Below, one piece after another: positions 1-8,157 of a stretch of 64,000 nucleotides of DNA. The notes beneath the pieces are model-generated. The model was not told where the DNA came from and made no database searches. It saw only the letters and a program-made list of their open reading frames with translations. The first letter of the stretch is position 1. Every line of letters begins with the position of its first letter. A program made the position numbers and the translations under genes. Source of the DNA: Methylomonas methanica MC09 (GTDB lineage Bacteria > Pseudomonadota > Gammaproteobacteria > Methylococcales > Methylomonadaceae); NCBI RefSeq assembly GCF_000214665.1, contig NC_015572.1, forward strand, positions 4,650,001-4,714,000, given 5' to 3'.

Positions 1-23
1 GCTAAACGCATCCGGCATGGATA

Positions 24-61
24 AAACACGCGTCCACGGAACCTCAAAATCCGTGGACGCG
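24..61 (-). terminator. Rho-independent terminator downstream of the VPLPA-CTERM gene
   Basis: A perfect 12-bp inverted repeat (29-40 pairing with 50-61, 9-nt loop) is followed on the minus strand by the U-rich run TGTTTTAT. It lies about 110 nt after the stop codon of the VPLPA-CTERM gene and would end its transcript. Confidence 0.75.
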
Positions 62-170
62 CGGCTCTGACTAACGAGGCAACAATAAAAGGTCTTCTAA
101 CCAAAACCCGCTGATCCGATTAAAAACCGGTCAATAGGCCTTATTGCCGCCAAGCCTTTGTTAAGCCTTC

Positions 171-938
171 TTAAGCGGGCAAAACGCTTTTACGACGGTT
201 TGCGCCGAACAAGCTCAGCAAAGCACCACCGAACAACCAAACCGCTCCAGGCAACGGCACGGCGGCCACTTCAGTGATGCTAAGTGACAGAGGTGCCCCC
301 CCCATTGAGCCTCCACCGAGGAATGCAGTCATACCCATAGCACCAGTCAGCATAGGCCCCATCAACCCCAAAGAAGTCATGTCACCGTAGACGATTTGGT
401 CTGCAGTTGCCGATGTATCGGTTACGTTAGTGGAGTCAAACACTAAGGTAAAAAAGGCGTTGTAATTACGGCTGTTACCATCGCCCATAGTGCCGTAGGC
501 CATCGGAGTAGCTGTCACGTCATAACCGCCCCCAGTCACAACATCAGTGCTATTTTGCAAAAATGTACTGACTGTCACCAAGCTGCCGGAGGTACTGCTA
601 GCTAGTTGATTGGTCAGATTCAGTAACGGTGCTTCGTTAAGGGCATATCCACCGGGCTGGGCAAATACATTTGTCGAATAAGCGGCTCCGTTCATACCCC
701 CTGCTGCGCTACCATTCGAATCGAAAGCGGTTCCATTCCAACCAAACATGGATTCAGACAGCAAACCCGAGAAATTACTAACAGTGGAGCCGTCCCAGTC
801 GAAGCTACCATTGAACACGGTTTGTCCCTGCACGCCACCGTCTGTAAAGGCCGCAGATACATTGTAGGTAGCCGCCTGCGCCATGGATACGTTGGCAGCC
901 AATACCATGGCGGCAGCCAATTTGGATTTCAAATTCAT
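171..938 (-). CDS. VPLPA-CTERM sorting-domain surface protein
   Basis: A 255-residue secreted protein with a Sec signal peptide (about residues 1-22, ending AQA). The mature part is low-complexity, rich in Ser, Thr, Gly and Asn, and almost without Lys or Cys. The C-terminus has the three-part sorting tail of the PEP-CTERM superfamily: the motif VPLPG at about 227, a hydrophobic helix, and a basic cluster NRRK near 247. In this family the tail is recognised by an exosortase; the VPLPA variant matches XrtD, which is encoded 3 kb away. An AAGGAG Shine-Dalgarno sits 5 nt before the ATG. The mature function is unknown; a structural or adhesive matrix protein is likely. Its leader carries a GEMM-like riboswitch (1022-1110). 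Confidence 0.88.
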   Translation of the reverse strand: MNLKSKLAAAMVLAANVSMAQAATYNVSAAFTDGGVQGQTVFNGSFDWDGSTVSNFSGLLSESMFGWNGTAFDSNGSAAGGMNGAAYSTNVFAQPGGYALNEAPLLNLTNQLASSTSGSLVTVSTFLQNSTDVVTGGGYDVTATPMAYGTMGDGNSRNYNAFFTLVFDSTNVTDTSATADQIVYGDMTSLGLMGPMLTGAMGMTAFLGGGSMGGAPLSLSITEVAAVPLPGAVWLFGGALLSLFGANRRKSVLPA

Positions 939-966
939 AAAAACTCCTTAAAATAATAGATTAATG

Positions 967-1006
967 TTCGGGCGATCCAACCGACGCGCCGGGCGTTGCG
1001 CCCGAA
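967..1006 (-). promoter_or_regulatory. Putative riboswitch expression platform (mutually exclusive stems)
   Basis: On the minus strand TTCGGGCG (complement of 999-1006) can pair either with the adjacent CGCCCG across a 3-nt CAA loop, or with CGCCCGAA (complement of 967-974), giving a longer 8-bp stem followed by a moderately U-rich stretch. Two competing stems between an aptamer and a start codon are what a switching platform looks like. The assignment is inferred, not proven. Confidence 0.45.
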
Positions 1007-1021
1007 GCACCAGCTCTCCAT

Positions 1022-1110
1022 CACCCACGGAGGCGGCCCGGCTATCTGGCATCCTAACCAGACCCTAGGCTTTCCGACGCCGCCTCACGACGGCTGTGGC
1101 AAATTGGGTA
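1022..1110 (-). ncRNA. GEMM-I-type cyclic dinucleotide riboswitch aptamer
   Basis: Read on the minus strand, the parts of a GEMM-I aptamer appear in order. A closing stem pairs TACCCA with TGGGTG. A six-pair helix GCCGTC/GGCGGC is capped by the GNRA loop GTGA. Next comes CGGAAAGCCTAGGGTCT, then a second helix GTCTGG/CCAGAT, then AGCCGGGCCGCC. From memory, the Geobacter GEMM-Ib element has nearly the same strings (CGGAAAGCCTAAGGGTCT and AGCCGGGCTGCC). GEMM-I elements bind c-di-GMP, and the Ib variant binds cGAMP; I cannot settle the ligand by eye. The gene downstream encodes an exosortase substrate, which fits c-di-GMP control of matrix proteins. A covariance-model search was not possible here. 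Confidence 0.72.
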
Positions 1111-1365
1111 GTAAGGGCTTATGCCCTATCCGCGGTCTTTCATCCAACTACGGTATCCTCATCCCTGTCATTCAGCCGGTAAATGCCTTCTACCCCCCGA
1201 TTAATTAGGCGCTCTGTCCTAACGGCCACTCCATTGCATACTGCCATTCCCATTAAGCTAATAAACCTTCAGTTCATTTACGACTACCTTTAATTAAGCA
1301 TTAGTCATGCCAATTATTTGTTCAATAAAATCAATGCTAAACCAGTATCTTATAAAATAATAATA

Positions 1366-1407
1366 AGGCATATCCCCTAATATAACTAAGGGTTTCAGGC
1401 ATATCCC
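1366..1407. repeat. Phased direct repeat AGGCATATCCC (two copies)
   Basis: Identical 11-bp copies lie at 1366-1376 and 1397-1407. Their start-to-start distance is 31 bp, close to three helical turns. They sit upstream of the riboswitch, where an activator or repressor of the VPLPA-CTERM gene could bind. No known factor is recognised. Confidence 0.4.
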
Positions 1408-1440
1408 ATAACCGCTCACCTGGGACCGCAAGCCGGAATA

Positions 1441-1462
1441 AGCCGCCAGGCGTTCGGCGGCT
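1441..1462 (-). terminator. GC-rich stem-loop after the PrsT gene, possible weak terminator
   Basis: AGCCGCC (1441-1447) pairs perfectly with GGCGGCT (1456-1462) about 75 nt beyond the PrsT stop codon. No real U-tract follows on the minus strand, so it may be a weak or Rho-assisted terminator, or only an mRNA 3' structure. Confidence 0.35.
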
Positions 1463-1537
1463 GGGGCTGCGTTATAACGCCGGAAACACTGTATTTATTT
1501 GTGCCAGCCAAGTATTTCGACCTACGGAGGGAGAGAC

Positions 1538-3940
1538 TTAACCAGCCATCTGCTTCAGCAACTCTTTGGCGCGATCGATACCGGCAAACTCATTTTGCTT
1601 GCCGTCCGATGATATTGATTTTTCAAGTGCCTGCCTGGCAGCGTTTTTGTCGCCGGCCGCGAAATAGGCTTCGCCCAGATGATAGTGAAACTCGGCATTA
1701 TTCGGCACGACAGCAACCGCTTTCTTGAAGATATCAACAGCCGCCTCTGCCTTACCGGATTTGAACAATGCCCAGCCGTAAGTATCCAGAAAGTAGGGGT
1801 TAGGCGATTCCTTGAAACGTTCCGCCAGGGTTACCGCGCGTTTGAGAGTGTCTTGAGCACCGCCAAACTCGACCAACAGATAGGACAGGTTGTTGGCCGC
1901 CTCATCATTGTCAGGGTATTTTTTCAGCAAATCGTCGTAGGCTGCGATGGCAGCCGCGTAATCCTTACTACCGTCATAATACTTAGCCAATTCCAGCATT
2001 AGTTCCGGGTTGTCTGGCGATGCCATCAAACCATTACGATATAGCATCACCACGTCCGCAGCCTTACCTTGCTGTATCAAAACTTTCGCCAATAGCTTGT
2101 AGGTAGCGATAGACTTCGGGTCATGGCTCAAAGCTTCTTGCAGGGTTTTACCCGCATCAACCCATTTCTTTTCCGCCGCGTAGGCCATACCGAGCGTGTT
2201 GTAAGCGACGGTGCTGCTCGGATTCTGTTGAATGAAGGCTTTCAGGAAAGTAAAGAACTCGCTACGCAGACCCGCCGCTTCATAGGAGCGCGCCATTGCG
2301 ACCAAAGCTTCCGCGGCACTGGGACGTTGCGCTAGAATTTCTTGGTAAATCTTGATGGCATCGGCGTGATGCCCCTGGCTTGCGGCCAGCATGCCGTCCA
2401 GCAGTTGTGCGGCAAGCACAGCCTGCGGCTGCATCTTGAGCTCATTCACCGCAGCCTCGGCGCCTGCCCAGTTCTTTTGCGCTGCGCGTGCTTGCACCAG
2501 CAATTCCAGCATAGTCGGGTTAGCAAGACTAGCTTTGAGCGATTTGCTGATTAATTCTTCCGCGCGCACAGCATCGCCACGACTAAATAAGGCCGAAGTC
2601 AATGGCGCAAGCGCCGCCAAGTTACTCGGATTAACTTCGAGCGCCTTGCGCCAGTGACTCTCGGCCACTTCAGGCTCGCCTTTCATGGCATAGGCCTGCC
2701 CTACCATGACCATGGCTTGATCTGAGTTGGGCTGATCACGTAATACGATGCGCAGATCTGAAATTACCCCATCCATATCCCGCTTGGCCAGACGCATGCC
2801 GGCACGAAACAATAAGGCGCCGCTATTGCCAGCATCGACCTTAATAACCTCTTCCGCTAGCCTTTCCGCAGTCGCTGCGTCGTTCTGTGCCCAGGCAAGT
2901 TCCGCCAGACGCACTTTTGCGGTCAAGCCATCCTTACCTGTTGGGTCAGCGTCCGCGATTTCCTTTAAAAGCGCTTCCGCATCAGAAGTGCGCTTATGTC
3001 CTATGTAGTATCCAGCCAGACGAGTCTTTAGCTTGACATCGCCGGGACTGGTCGCAATGAAATCCTTTAAGACAGCTTCAGCCTTTGCGGCGTCACGAGG
3101 CTCAATGAAATTCACCAGCATAAGCTTTAGGTCGGAGTTAGTCGGGTCGTTACCGACCCCCTCGCGAAGCACCTGTTCTGCCTGGTCCAACTTGCCAATT
3201 TGAGTCAGGACTTGAATTTGATCCTGCCGCAGATTTTTGTCATCCGGATGTGTTGCAATCAACGCTTGATAGTCAAGCACCACTTCATCGAATTTTTTTT
3301 GCTCTCTATGTATGCGGACCCTCAACAAACCCAAGCCGGAATCGTCGGGGTGCGCATCGATCCCACGATTCAATGCGGCCAACGCTTCATCGTAATGCTT
3401 ATCGGAAGCCAGAATAAACGTCTGCAACCGAATAGCATCAGCATTGATCGCATCTTTAACAAGAACTCGCTCGACTTGTCGCAAAGCCTCGGCTTTATCG
3501 CCCTTTCGAAGTAGTAATGTGGCATTGAGCAGGATAGCATTTATGTTTTCCGGATCCAGCTTATTCACAATAGCCAATTGCGCTTTAGCCTTGTCCAATT
3601 GATCGGCAAACAGTAAACCTAATTTTGCCTGCGCGTCCACATGACTGGGATTGATGGCAACCACCTCCTGTAGATTCTTTCTCATTGCCTGTAAATCCGG
3701 CTTCTTCTCATCGAGCATTGCAAGCCCATAGTAAGCCTCGGCGAACTTAGGATTGATTTGCAATGCATTTTTAAATTGCACCCGAGCGCCGTCCATGTCG
3801 CCCTTCTCAAAAAGAGCACTGCCTTCCTGAATGAATTGCCGAGGATCTTCTTCCGCGCAGGCGGTCAACAAAACAAGCAGGCAAATCACTAGCACTTTTG
3901 GTAAGCGCAAGGTTGGGGTGAAGTTAAATCTGTCTGTCAC
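1538..3940 (-). CDS. prsT: PrsT-type TPR lipoprotein of the PEP-CTERM/exosortase system
   Basis: An 800-residue lipoprotein. The signal peptide ends in the lipobox LLTAC with lipidated Cys at residue 28. Nearly all the rest is tetratricopeptide repeats, with helix pairs recurring about every 34 residues (for example ALFEKGDMDGARVQFKNAL near 40). This architecture is the PrsT family found beside exosortases and exopolysaccharide genes. TPR scaffolds of this kind usually organise polysaccharide synthesis and export in the periplasm. The exosortase gene lies 57 bp upstream on the same strand, so the two are probably co-transcribed. A longer paralogue with an internal duplication is at 10631-14074. 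Confidence 0.87.
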   Translation of the reverse strand: MTDRFNFTPTLRLPKVLVICLLVLLTACAEEDPRQFIQEGSALFEKGDMDGARVQFKNALQINPKFAEAYYGLAMLDEKKPDLQAMRKNLQEVVAINPSHVDAQAKLGLLFADQLDKAKAQLAIVNKLDPENINAILLNATLLLRKGDKAEALRQVERVLVKDAINADAIRLQTFILASDKHYDEALAALNRGIDAHPDDSGLGLLRVRIHREQKKFDEVVLDYQALIATHPDDKNLRQDQIQVLTQIGKLDQAEQVLREGVGNDPTNSDLKLMLVNFIEPRDAAKAEAVLKDFIATSPGDVKLKTRLAGYYIGHKRTSDAEALLKEIADADPTGKDGLTAKVRLAELAWAQNDAATAERLAEEVIKVDAGNSGALLFRAGMRLAKRDMDGVISDLRIVLRDQPNSDQAMVMVGQAYAMKGEPEVAESHWRKALEVNPSNLAALAPLTSALFSRGDAVRAEELISKSLKASLANPTMLELLVQARAAQKNWAGAEAAVNELKMQPQAVLAAQLLDGMLAASQGHHADAIKIYQEILAQRPSAAEALVAMARSYEAAGLRSEFFTFLKAFIQQNPSSTVAYNTLGMAYAAEKKWVDAGKTLQEALSHDPKSIATYKLLAKVLIQQGKAADVVMLYRNGLMASPDNPELMLELAKYYDGSKDYAAAIAAYDDLLKKYPDNDEAANNLSYLLVEFGGAQDTLKRAVTLAERFKESPNPYFLDTYGWALFKSGKAEAAVDIFKKAVAVVPNNAEFHYHLGEAYFAAGDKNAARQALEKSISSDGKQNEFAGIDRAKELLKQMAG

Positions 3941-3997
3941 AATATTTTCCTTTGTTAAAAAATGCGTAAAAAAACGGCAATAGACAAGCCGCAGACC

Positions 3998-5626
3998 TTA
4001 CTTCGGCACATAGTCGGTCAGCAAAGGCAATGCCCCAGCCAGAAAGTCGGCGATGCGTTGGTCGGCCTTTTCTTCAGGTTCTCCAGGCACCATCGGCGTC
4101 GTGAGCCTGACCAAAGCCCCATCGGTTCTGTTTTCCAGCAAGGCATCGCGAAACAAATGCCACTTGACTTGATATTCGTCTGCTATCACACGGCCACGTT
4201 CTTCAAACCAGTAATACACTAACTGACTTTGATTGCCCTTGCGGATCACCACCCGATTAAATTCAAACGGCACTTCCGTTGCAGTTTCCGGAAACGTCCG
4301 CCGATTCAAGTCTATGATTTGCCAACCACCGCCGGGCATACAGACTGTCGGCGAATGCGGCGAAGCACCTTTACGCTGCGATTCATAATACGCAACATAA
4401 AAATTGACCGGCACACCGGTTGGTTTACTAAAATCCGCAAGAAAATAGTCGGTCAAATCCAGGGTTTTTAACGCCTCCGCTTCCAGCGTCCCCGTCATAC
4501 CCTGCCATTCCCCGATTGTTTTAGGAAAAGCTGAAAAATACGTCCTTTCGGGCTTGATTTCCTCGCGCGCTTCAATCGACGACATCGCGACAGCCGTGAC
4601 GGCAATCAGCCCGGTACAAACTAACAGCGGTCTCGGTAATGGGCGAATGGCAATTTGTTCCGCTGGAACTTCAGGAATGGGTTCTAACTTCAGACCGAAA
4701 ACTTGGTTAAACGGACGCCGGTCCCGACCAACGAAAGTCAACAGCCAAATTTCCAAAAACAATATGCCGACACAGACCATAAATACGGCAAATCCCTCAA
4801 AATCGTGCAGGAAACCGCGCGCCTGTTCGCCCCCAAAATACTTCACTAAAAATCCGATCATGCCAATGCGAAAACTGTTGAGCAAAATCGCAATCGGTAT
4901 CGTGGACAGCACAATCAGTACCCGCTTCCAGGTCTCGGTGCGGTACATGTAAGCGCAAATTGCCCCAAATCCCAGCAAGGGATACAAATAAGTCAAACCG
5001 CTACACGCTTCGATGACCTCTAGCTTGAACACGCCCAAATCGATGAGATTTCCCTCTCTGAATACCGGAATGTTACAAAACCGAATCAGGTTTACTCCGA
5101 ATTTCGAGGAAAGTAACTGTAGCTTCGAGGTAATCGTCGCTTCCAGAAAATAGGGAATGGGCACCGCAAATACCAGAATACCGATCGCCGCAAACGTGAG
5201 CATTGTTCCAGCCCAACCGACCATCGCCAGGGATAACGCAAACAACAGCAAGATAAACGAATAATGAATCAACAGATAAATCGCGCTAAGTTCGCCAACG
5301 ATAAACATCAGCAACGCGGCACACGCTAAAGCCAAGGCCCCCCAGGCCGGCTGAAACGATTGCGTAATAATCTGCGGTCGCAATTGCCAAAGAAACAACA
5401 GCGTCATTAACGGTAAAAAATAGCCGTGGTTGTATTCTTCCTCCACCTCCCAACGATGCAGCAAATTCGCCAATCCGTCCCAATACGCCCACAGCATCAA
5501 CGCCAGCGCAGCCCCCAATACTAACCACGTCGAATGGCTAAAATACCAATAACAGTTAGTCTGGCGATTAGCGAATTGCCCATGGTTTTGCTGCAAGGGC
5601 GAATTTATTTCATTGTCTATTTGCAT
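3998..5626 (-). CDS. xrtD: Exosortase XrtD fused to an EpsI domain (VPLPA-CTERM specific)
   Basis: A 542-residue polytopic membrane protein. Residues about 30-300 form the exosortase domain with several transmembrane helices and the catalytic triad of the family: Cys208 in EACSG, Arg253 in NSFRIG and His274 in GFLHDFEG. After a further hydrophobic segment near 335, residues about 355-542 form an EpsI (DUF3485) domain with the typical motif PTVCMPGGGW around Cys429. The exosortase-EpsI fusion and the VPLP-tailed proteins nearby point to XrtD. It should cleave VPLPA-CTERM proteins at the inner membrane and probably transfer them to a surface acceptor. It is upstream of prsT in the same transcription direction. 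Confidence 0.9.
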   Translation of the reverse strand: MQIDNEINSPLQQNHGQFANRQTNCYWYFSHSTWLVLGAALALMLWAYWDGLANLLHRWEVEEEYNHGYFLPLMTLLFLWQLRPQIITQSFQPAWGALALACAALLMFIVGELSAIYLLIHYSFILLLFALSLAMVGWAGTMLTFAAIGILVFAVPIPYFLEATITSKLQLLSSKFGVNLIRFCNIPVFREGNLIDLGVFKLEVIEACSGLTYLYPLLGFGAICAYMYRTETWKRVLIVLSTIPIAILLNSFRIGMIGFLVKYFGGEQARGFLHDFEGFAVFMVCVGILFLEIWLLTFVGRDRRPFNQVFGLKLEPIPEVPAEQIAIRPLPRPLLVCTGLIAVTAVAMSSIEAREEIKPERTYFSAFPKTIGEWQGMTGTLEAEALKTLDLTDYFLADFSKPTGVPVNFYVAYYESQRKGASPHSPTVCMPGGGWQIIDLNRRTFPETATEVPFEFNRVVIRKGNQSQLVYYWFEERGRVIADEYQVKWHLFRDALLENRTDGALVRLTTPMVPGEPEEKADQRIADFLAGALPLLTDYVPK

Positions 5627-5935
5627 AACGGTTTAAAAATGCGGGAAAAATAGCCTCGCACAGCAAAGCGGCGCTGCAGGCGACACAAGCGCGAAAAACT
5701 CACATTGAAAATTTATTTTTTGCGAGGTATCCAAATGATTCGGTATTAATTTGAAAAAATGCGGACTCACCTGAACCGATAAAACCACTAAGCCGAGTTA
5801 CAACCAATTTTGTATTCCCAACACTTTTAGTACCGCCCCTTTGAGGGTTAACCCGTAACGGAAATCAGACGCGTAAAACCTCCTCGCCGGAACCGGCACA
5901 TCACTCGGCCGGAGAGATGTGTGCTTATTCAATTA
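5627..5935. other. Intergenic region, probable promoter of the xrtD-prsT unit
   Basis: 309 bp between the GH5/PA14 gene and the exosortase, both on the minus strand. It is AT-rich near the exosortase start and has small inverted repeats of CCGG near 5890-5915, just downstream of the GH5 stop. I see no gene, no clear terminator U-tract and no confident -35/-10 pair. Confidence 0.5.
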
Positions 5936-7849
5936 TTATTCAGGAAATAAGACGCATGACGGCACCAGCTGGCGCTCGAATTGATTACTTCCCCAATATA
6001 ATGCCATGCTGGCACTATTGTCCCACTCCCTATACTCCACCAAAATGGAGTGCTTCTGTTTGGCAGATAAATTCACTTTCCCAACCGCCCAACCGTTAGC
6101 GAATGCCCCCGAGTTGTCCAGTATCTTAACGCCGTCGATCCAAACCGTAGCGAAGTCATCGCTATTGGTATAAAAGGTATATTCGCCATTCGCTGGCGGC
6201 TGAATGCTTCCGTACCAAGCTACCGCGAAATGATCTTTTGGCGCTGTTGGATCGGATGGGTTAGGCGACCCAGTCCCCCAATCGAAATCGATTTGAGGAT
6301 CGATTGTGGTAAAACCCGGCCAAGAGTATCTTGCGTCGAAATATTGCGCATAAAGGCCGGAACCGCTGGAGTTATTGGCACACATGCCGGAAGCCGAGTT
6401 TGTTGTTATTTTTATCGGCGTCGAATACGCCACCGCATTTGACGCCCGGTATGCACCTACACGCACCCAATAGTCAGTCGAATAATTCAAACTGGGATCA
6501 TAACCATGGTTTGGATCGAGATATTTGGACCTATCTAGCGTGTAGATGTATTCCTTTGCGGCACCGATTGCTACCTTTTGGGAATCGGGGCCCAAAACCT
6601 TGACCAATTTCCAGGTTTGCTGATTGTCGCTCGATACTTCGATATCGAAATTTTTTTCATTACTGGCGATGATTTGCCAATACAGAAGCACCTCAGCGCC
6701 TTTCATTACTCTAGCGCGTAGCATTTTCGGCCGATTGGGCGTCGATTCAACTTCAAGTTGAGTACCGGGCGCGCAGCTCCCACTGCTCAGGTAGTGCGTA
6801 CGTTTGGCCGTTGCGTTAATGCCATAAGGGCTGGTCATAGCCACTTCTTCACCGACGTTCGCCCAGCTCCCAAAAGCGCCATTCGTTGTCAATGCATGCT
6901 TGTCTGGCGTCGCGCCGGACGACCACCACCACCACAACCAGCCGACGTTATGAGTATCGGCATATTCCATCATGTATTGATAGGGTACGTGGCCCGTTTC
7001 CTGAGCGCCTACACTGGAAAACTCGCCAACCAACAACGGAATGTTATTGGCCGCAGCGGCATCCACAGTGGCTTTAAAGCGTTGCTTTAACTGGTTAGCT
7101 ATAGCGTCGTCCGGCGCCGCACTCTGATCCCACGGATGCCAGCTAAACAGCAGATTATGATCGGGATCCGATTCGATCAGAGCATTTGCATTCTCCAATA
7201 AATAGTTTTCACCTCGCCCCCACGCGGCGGCATCGACCACCAGCGGCATATGTAAGCCCGCGTCTCTGATTTTCTGCACGGCCTGCGCATAACGTGCCGT
7301 AAACTCTTCAAAGCTTACGTCGCCGCCGCCTATCTCGTTACCGATATTTAGCAGCAGGTTATCTTCATATCGTCTTAACACGGCAACCATTTCCGGCTGC
7401 GTCCAAAAGTTCACCGCAAAATCGAGTTTATTCATATCTCCGCTGGCATCCCAAATGGACGGAATGGCCAACAGGTGGTTTTCGGCAGCCTTTTGAAGCG
7501 CGTTGTTCACCAAATCAGGGTTGCTTCTGTTAATACGCCACCGGAAAGTCAATCTCACGGCATTTGCCCCAGTCCGAGTGATTTGCTCCAAGCTATCGGC
7601 GTTATTATCAACAGGAAAAGCTATACCGGCGTTTACACCTCTGACCACAAACGGTACTCCGCAGGGATCTAATAATGCGGAACCGCTAGTATGGAAAGTA
7701 TGAGCATTTGCCGACTGAAACGCGATTAATGCCAATAATGCAATCCGGGTATTTCGATTAAAAATAGAAACAGATTCAAATTTAGACATCAGCGTATGGG
7801 CACTAAAAAACAACAATGCAGGTACATTAAGCAACTTGTATGCCCACAT
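5936..7849 (-). CDS. Secreted GH5-like glycoside hydrolase with C-terminal PA14 domain
   Basis: 637 residues. A TIM-barrel of the GH5/cellulase superfamily spans about 55-345. The probable acid/base Glu172 lies in NIGNEIGG and the probable nucleophile Glu276 in LLVGEFSS. A beta-sandwich linker region follows, then a PA14 carbohydrate-binding-type domain at about 490-637, starting at GLYAQYFD. Two starts are possible: the first ATG, or Met21 (7789), after which an ordinary signal peptide ends at about SANA. The enzyme is exported and may trim or remodel beta-linked glucan or mannan, perhaps the cell's own polysaccharide. Its location beside the exosortase supports a matrix role. The exact substrate cannot be read from the sequence. 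Confidence 0.82.
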   Translation of the reverse strand: MWAYKLLNVPALLFFSAHTLMSKFESVSIFNRNTRIALLALIAFQSANAHTFHTSGSALLDPCGVPFVVRGVNAGIAFPVDNNADSLEQITRTGANAVRLTFRWRINRSNPDLVNNALQKAAENHLLAIPSIWDASGDMNKLDFAVNFWTQPEMVAVLRRYEDNLLLNIGNEIGGGDVSFEEFTARYAQAVQKIRDAGLHMPLVVDAAAWGRGENYLLENANALIESDPDHNLLFSWHPWDQSAAPDDAIANQLKQRFKATVDAAAANNIPLLVGEFSSVGAQETGHVPYQYMMEYADTHNVGWLWWWWSSGATPDKHALTTNGAFGSWANVGEEVAMTSPYGINATAKRTHYLSSGSCAPGTQLEVESTPNRPKMLRARVMKGAEVLLYWQIIASNEKNFDIEVSSDNQQTWKLVKVLGPDSQKVAIGAAKEYIYTLDRSKYLDPNHGYDPSLNYSTDYWVRVGAYRASNAVAYSTPIKITTNSASGMCANNSSGSGLYAQYFDARYSWPGFTTIDPQIDFDWGTGSPNPSDPTAPKDHFAVAWYGSIQPPANGEYTFYTNSDDFATVWIDGVKILDNSGAFANGWAVGKVNLSAKQKHSILVEYREWDNSASMALYWGSNQFERQLVPSCVLFPE

Positions 7850-8157
7850 AAACCACTCATACCTACTTTCGCTCCATCCATTACTGTAAATGCCATTCAG
7901 ATTAACCTGGACACACCTATTTTTGTTTTCGCAGCACGGAAAGAGCCTGAAAAAACTGTGTGAAATGGCTCAGGCGACGGCAAATACCACAATTTATGTA
8001 CGCACTTCTTCCGGATATATTTTCAAAAAACCCGAATCGGCCATCAAAAGACAGTTGGCTTTAAAATTGCTTGGAATTAGATTGTTTTTGGCCTAGAAAA
8101 ACTCAGCCAGTCCGTTAAAAAACGACCATGGCGTTATTTACATATAAGGAATTAATA
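7850..8157. other. Divergent intergenic region
   Basis: 308 bp between divergent genes (GH5/PA14 leftwards, VPLPA-type protein rightwards), so it must hold both promoters. A stem GAGCC...GGCTC lies near 7945-7975. A 68-codon plus-strand reading frame (7890-8096) has no ribosome-binding site or recognisable domain and was not accepted. Confidence 0.5.

Larger units (their letters stand above)
939..1537 (-). other. Long leader/intergenic region of the VPLPA-CTERM gene
   Basis: This 599-bp stretch has no credible gene. Read on the minus strand it holds, in order: a GC-rich stem (1441-1462) shortly after the PrsT stop, an AT-rich area with two copies of GGGATATGCC, the GEMM-like aptamer at 1022-1110, alternative stems at 967-1006, and the ribosome-binding site of the VPLPA-CTERM gene. 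The short plus-strand reading frame at 996-1208 is simply the complement of the structured leader. Confidence 0.7.

Noticed and set aside
996..1208. Plus-strand reading frame of 70 codons upstream of the VPLPA-CTERM gene
   Set aside because: It is antisense to the structured leader that matches a GEMM-I aptamer; there is no ribosome-binding site or protein-like composition.
1415..1450. Possible sigma54 promoter (GGC...TTGC) on the minus strand upstream of the VPLPA-CTERM gene
   Set aside because: The GG-to-GC distance is about 3 nt too long for a -24/-12 promoter.
7930..7985. Second GEMM-like element suggested by CGGAAAG near 7938
   Set aside because: The flanking helices and the AGCCGGG segment are absent; only a simple GAGCC/GGCTC hairpin is present.
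7890..8096. 68-codon plus-strand frame before the second VPLPA-type gene
   Set aside because: No Shine-Dalgarno, no domain, and it lies in a divergent promoter region; it is probably chance.
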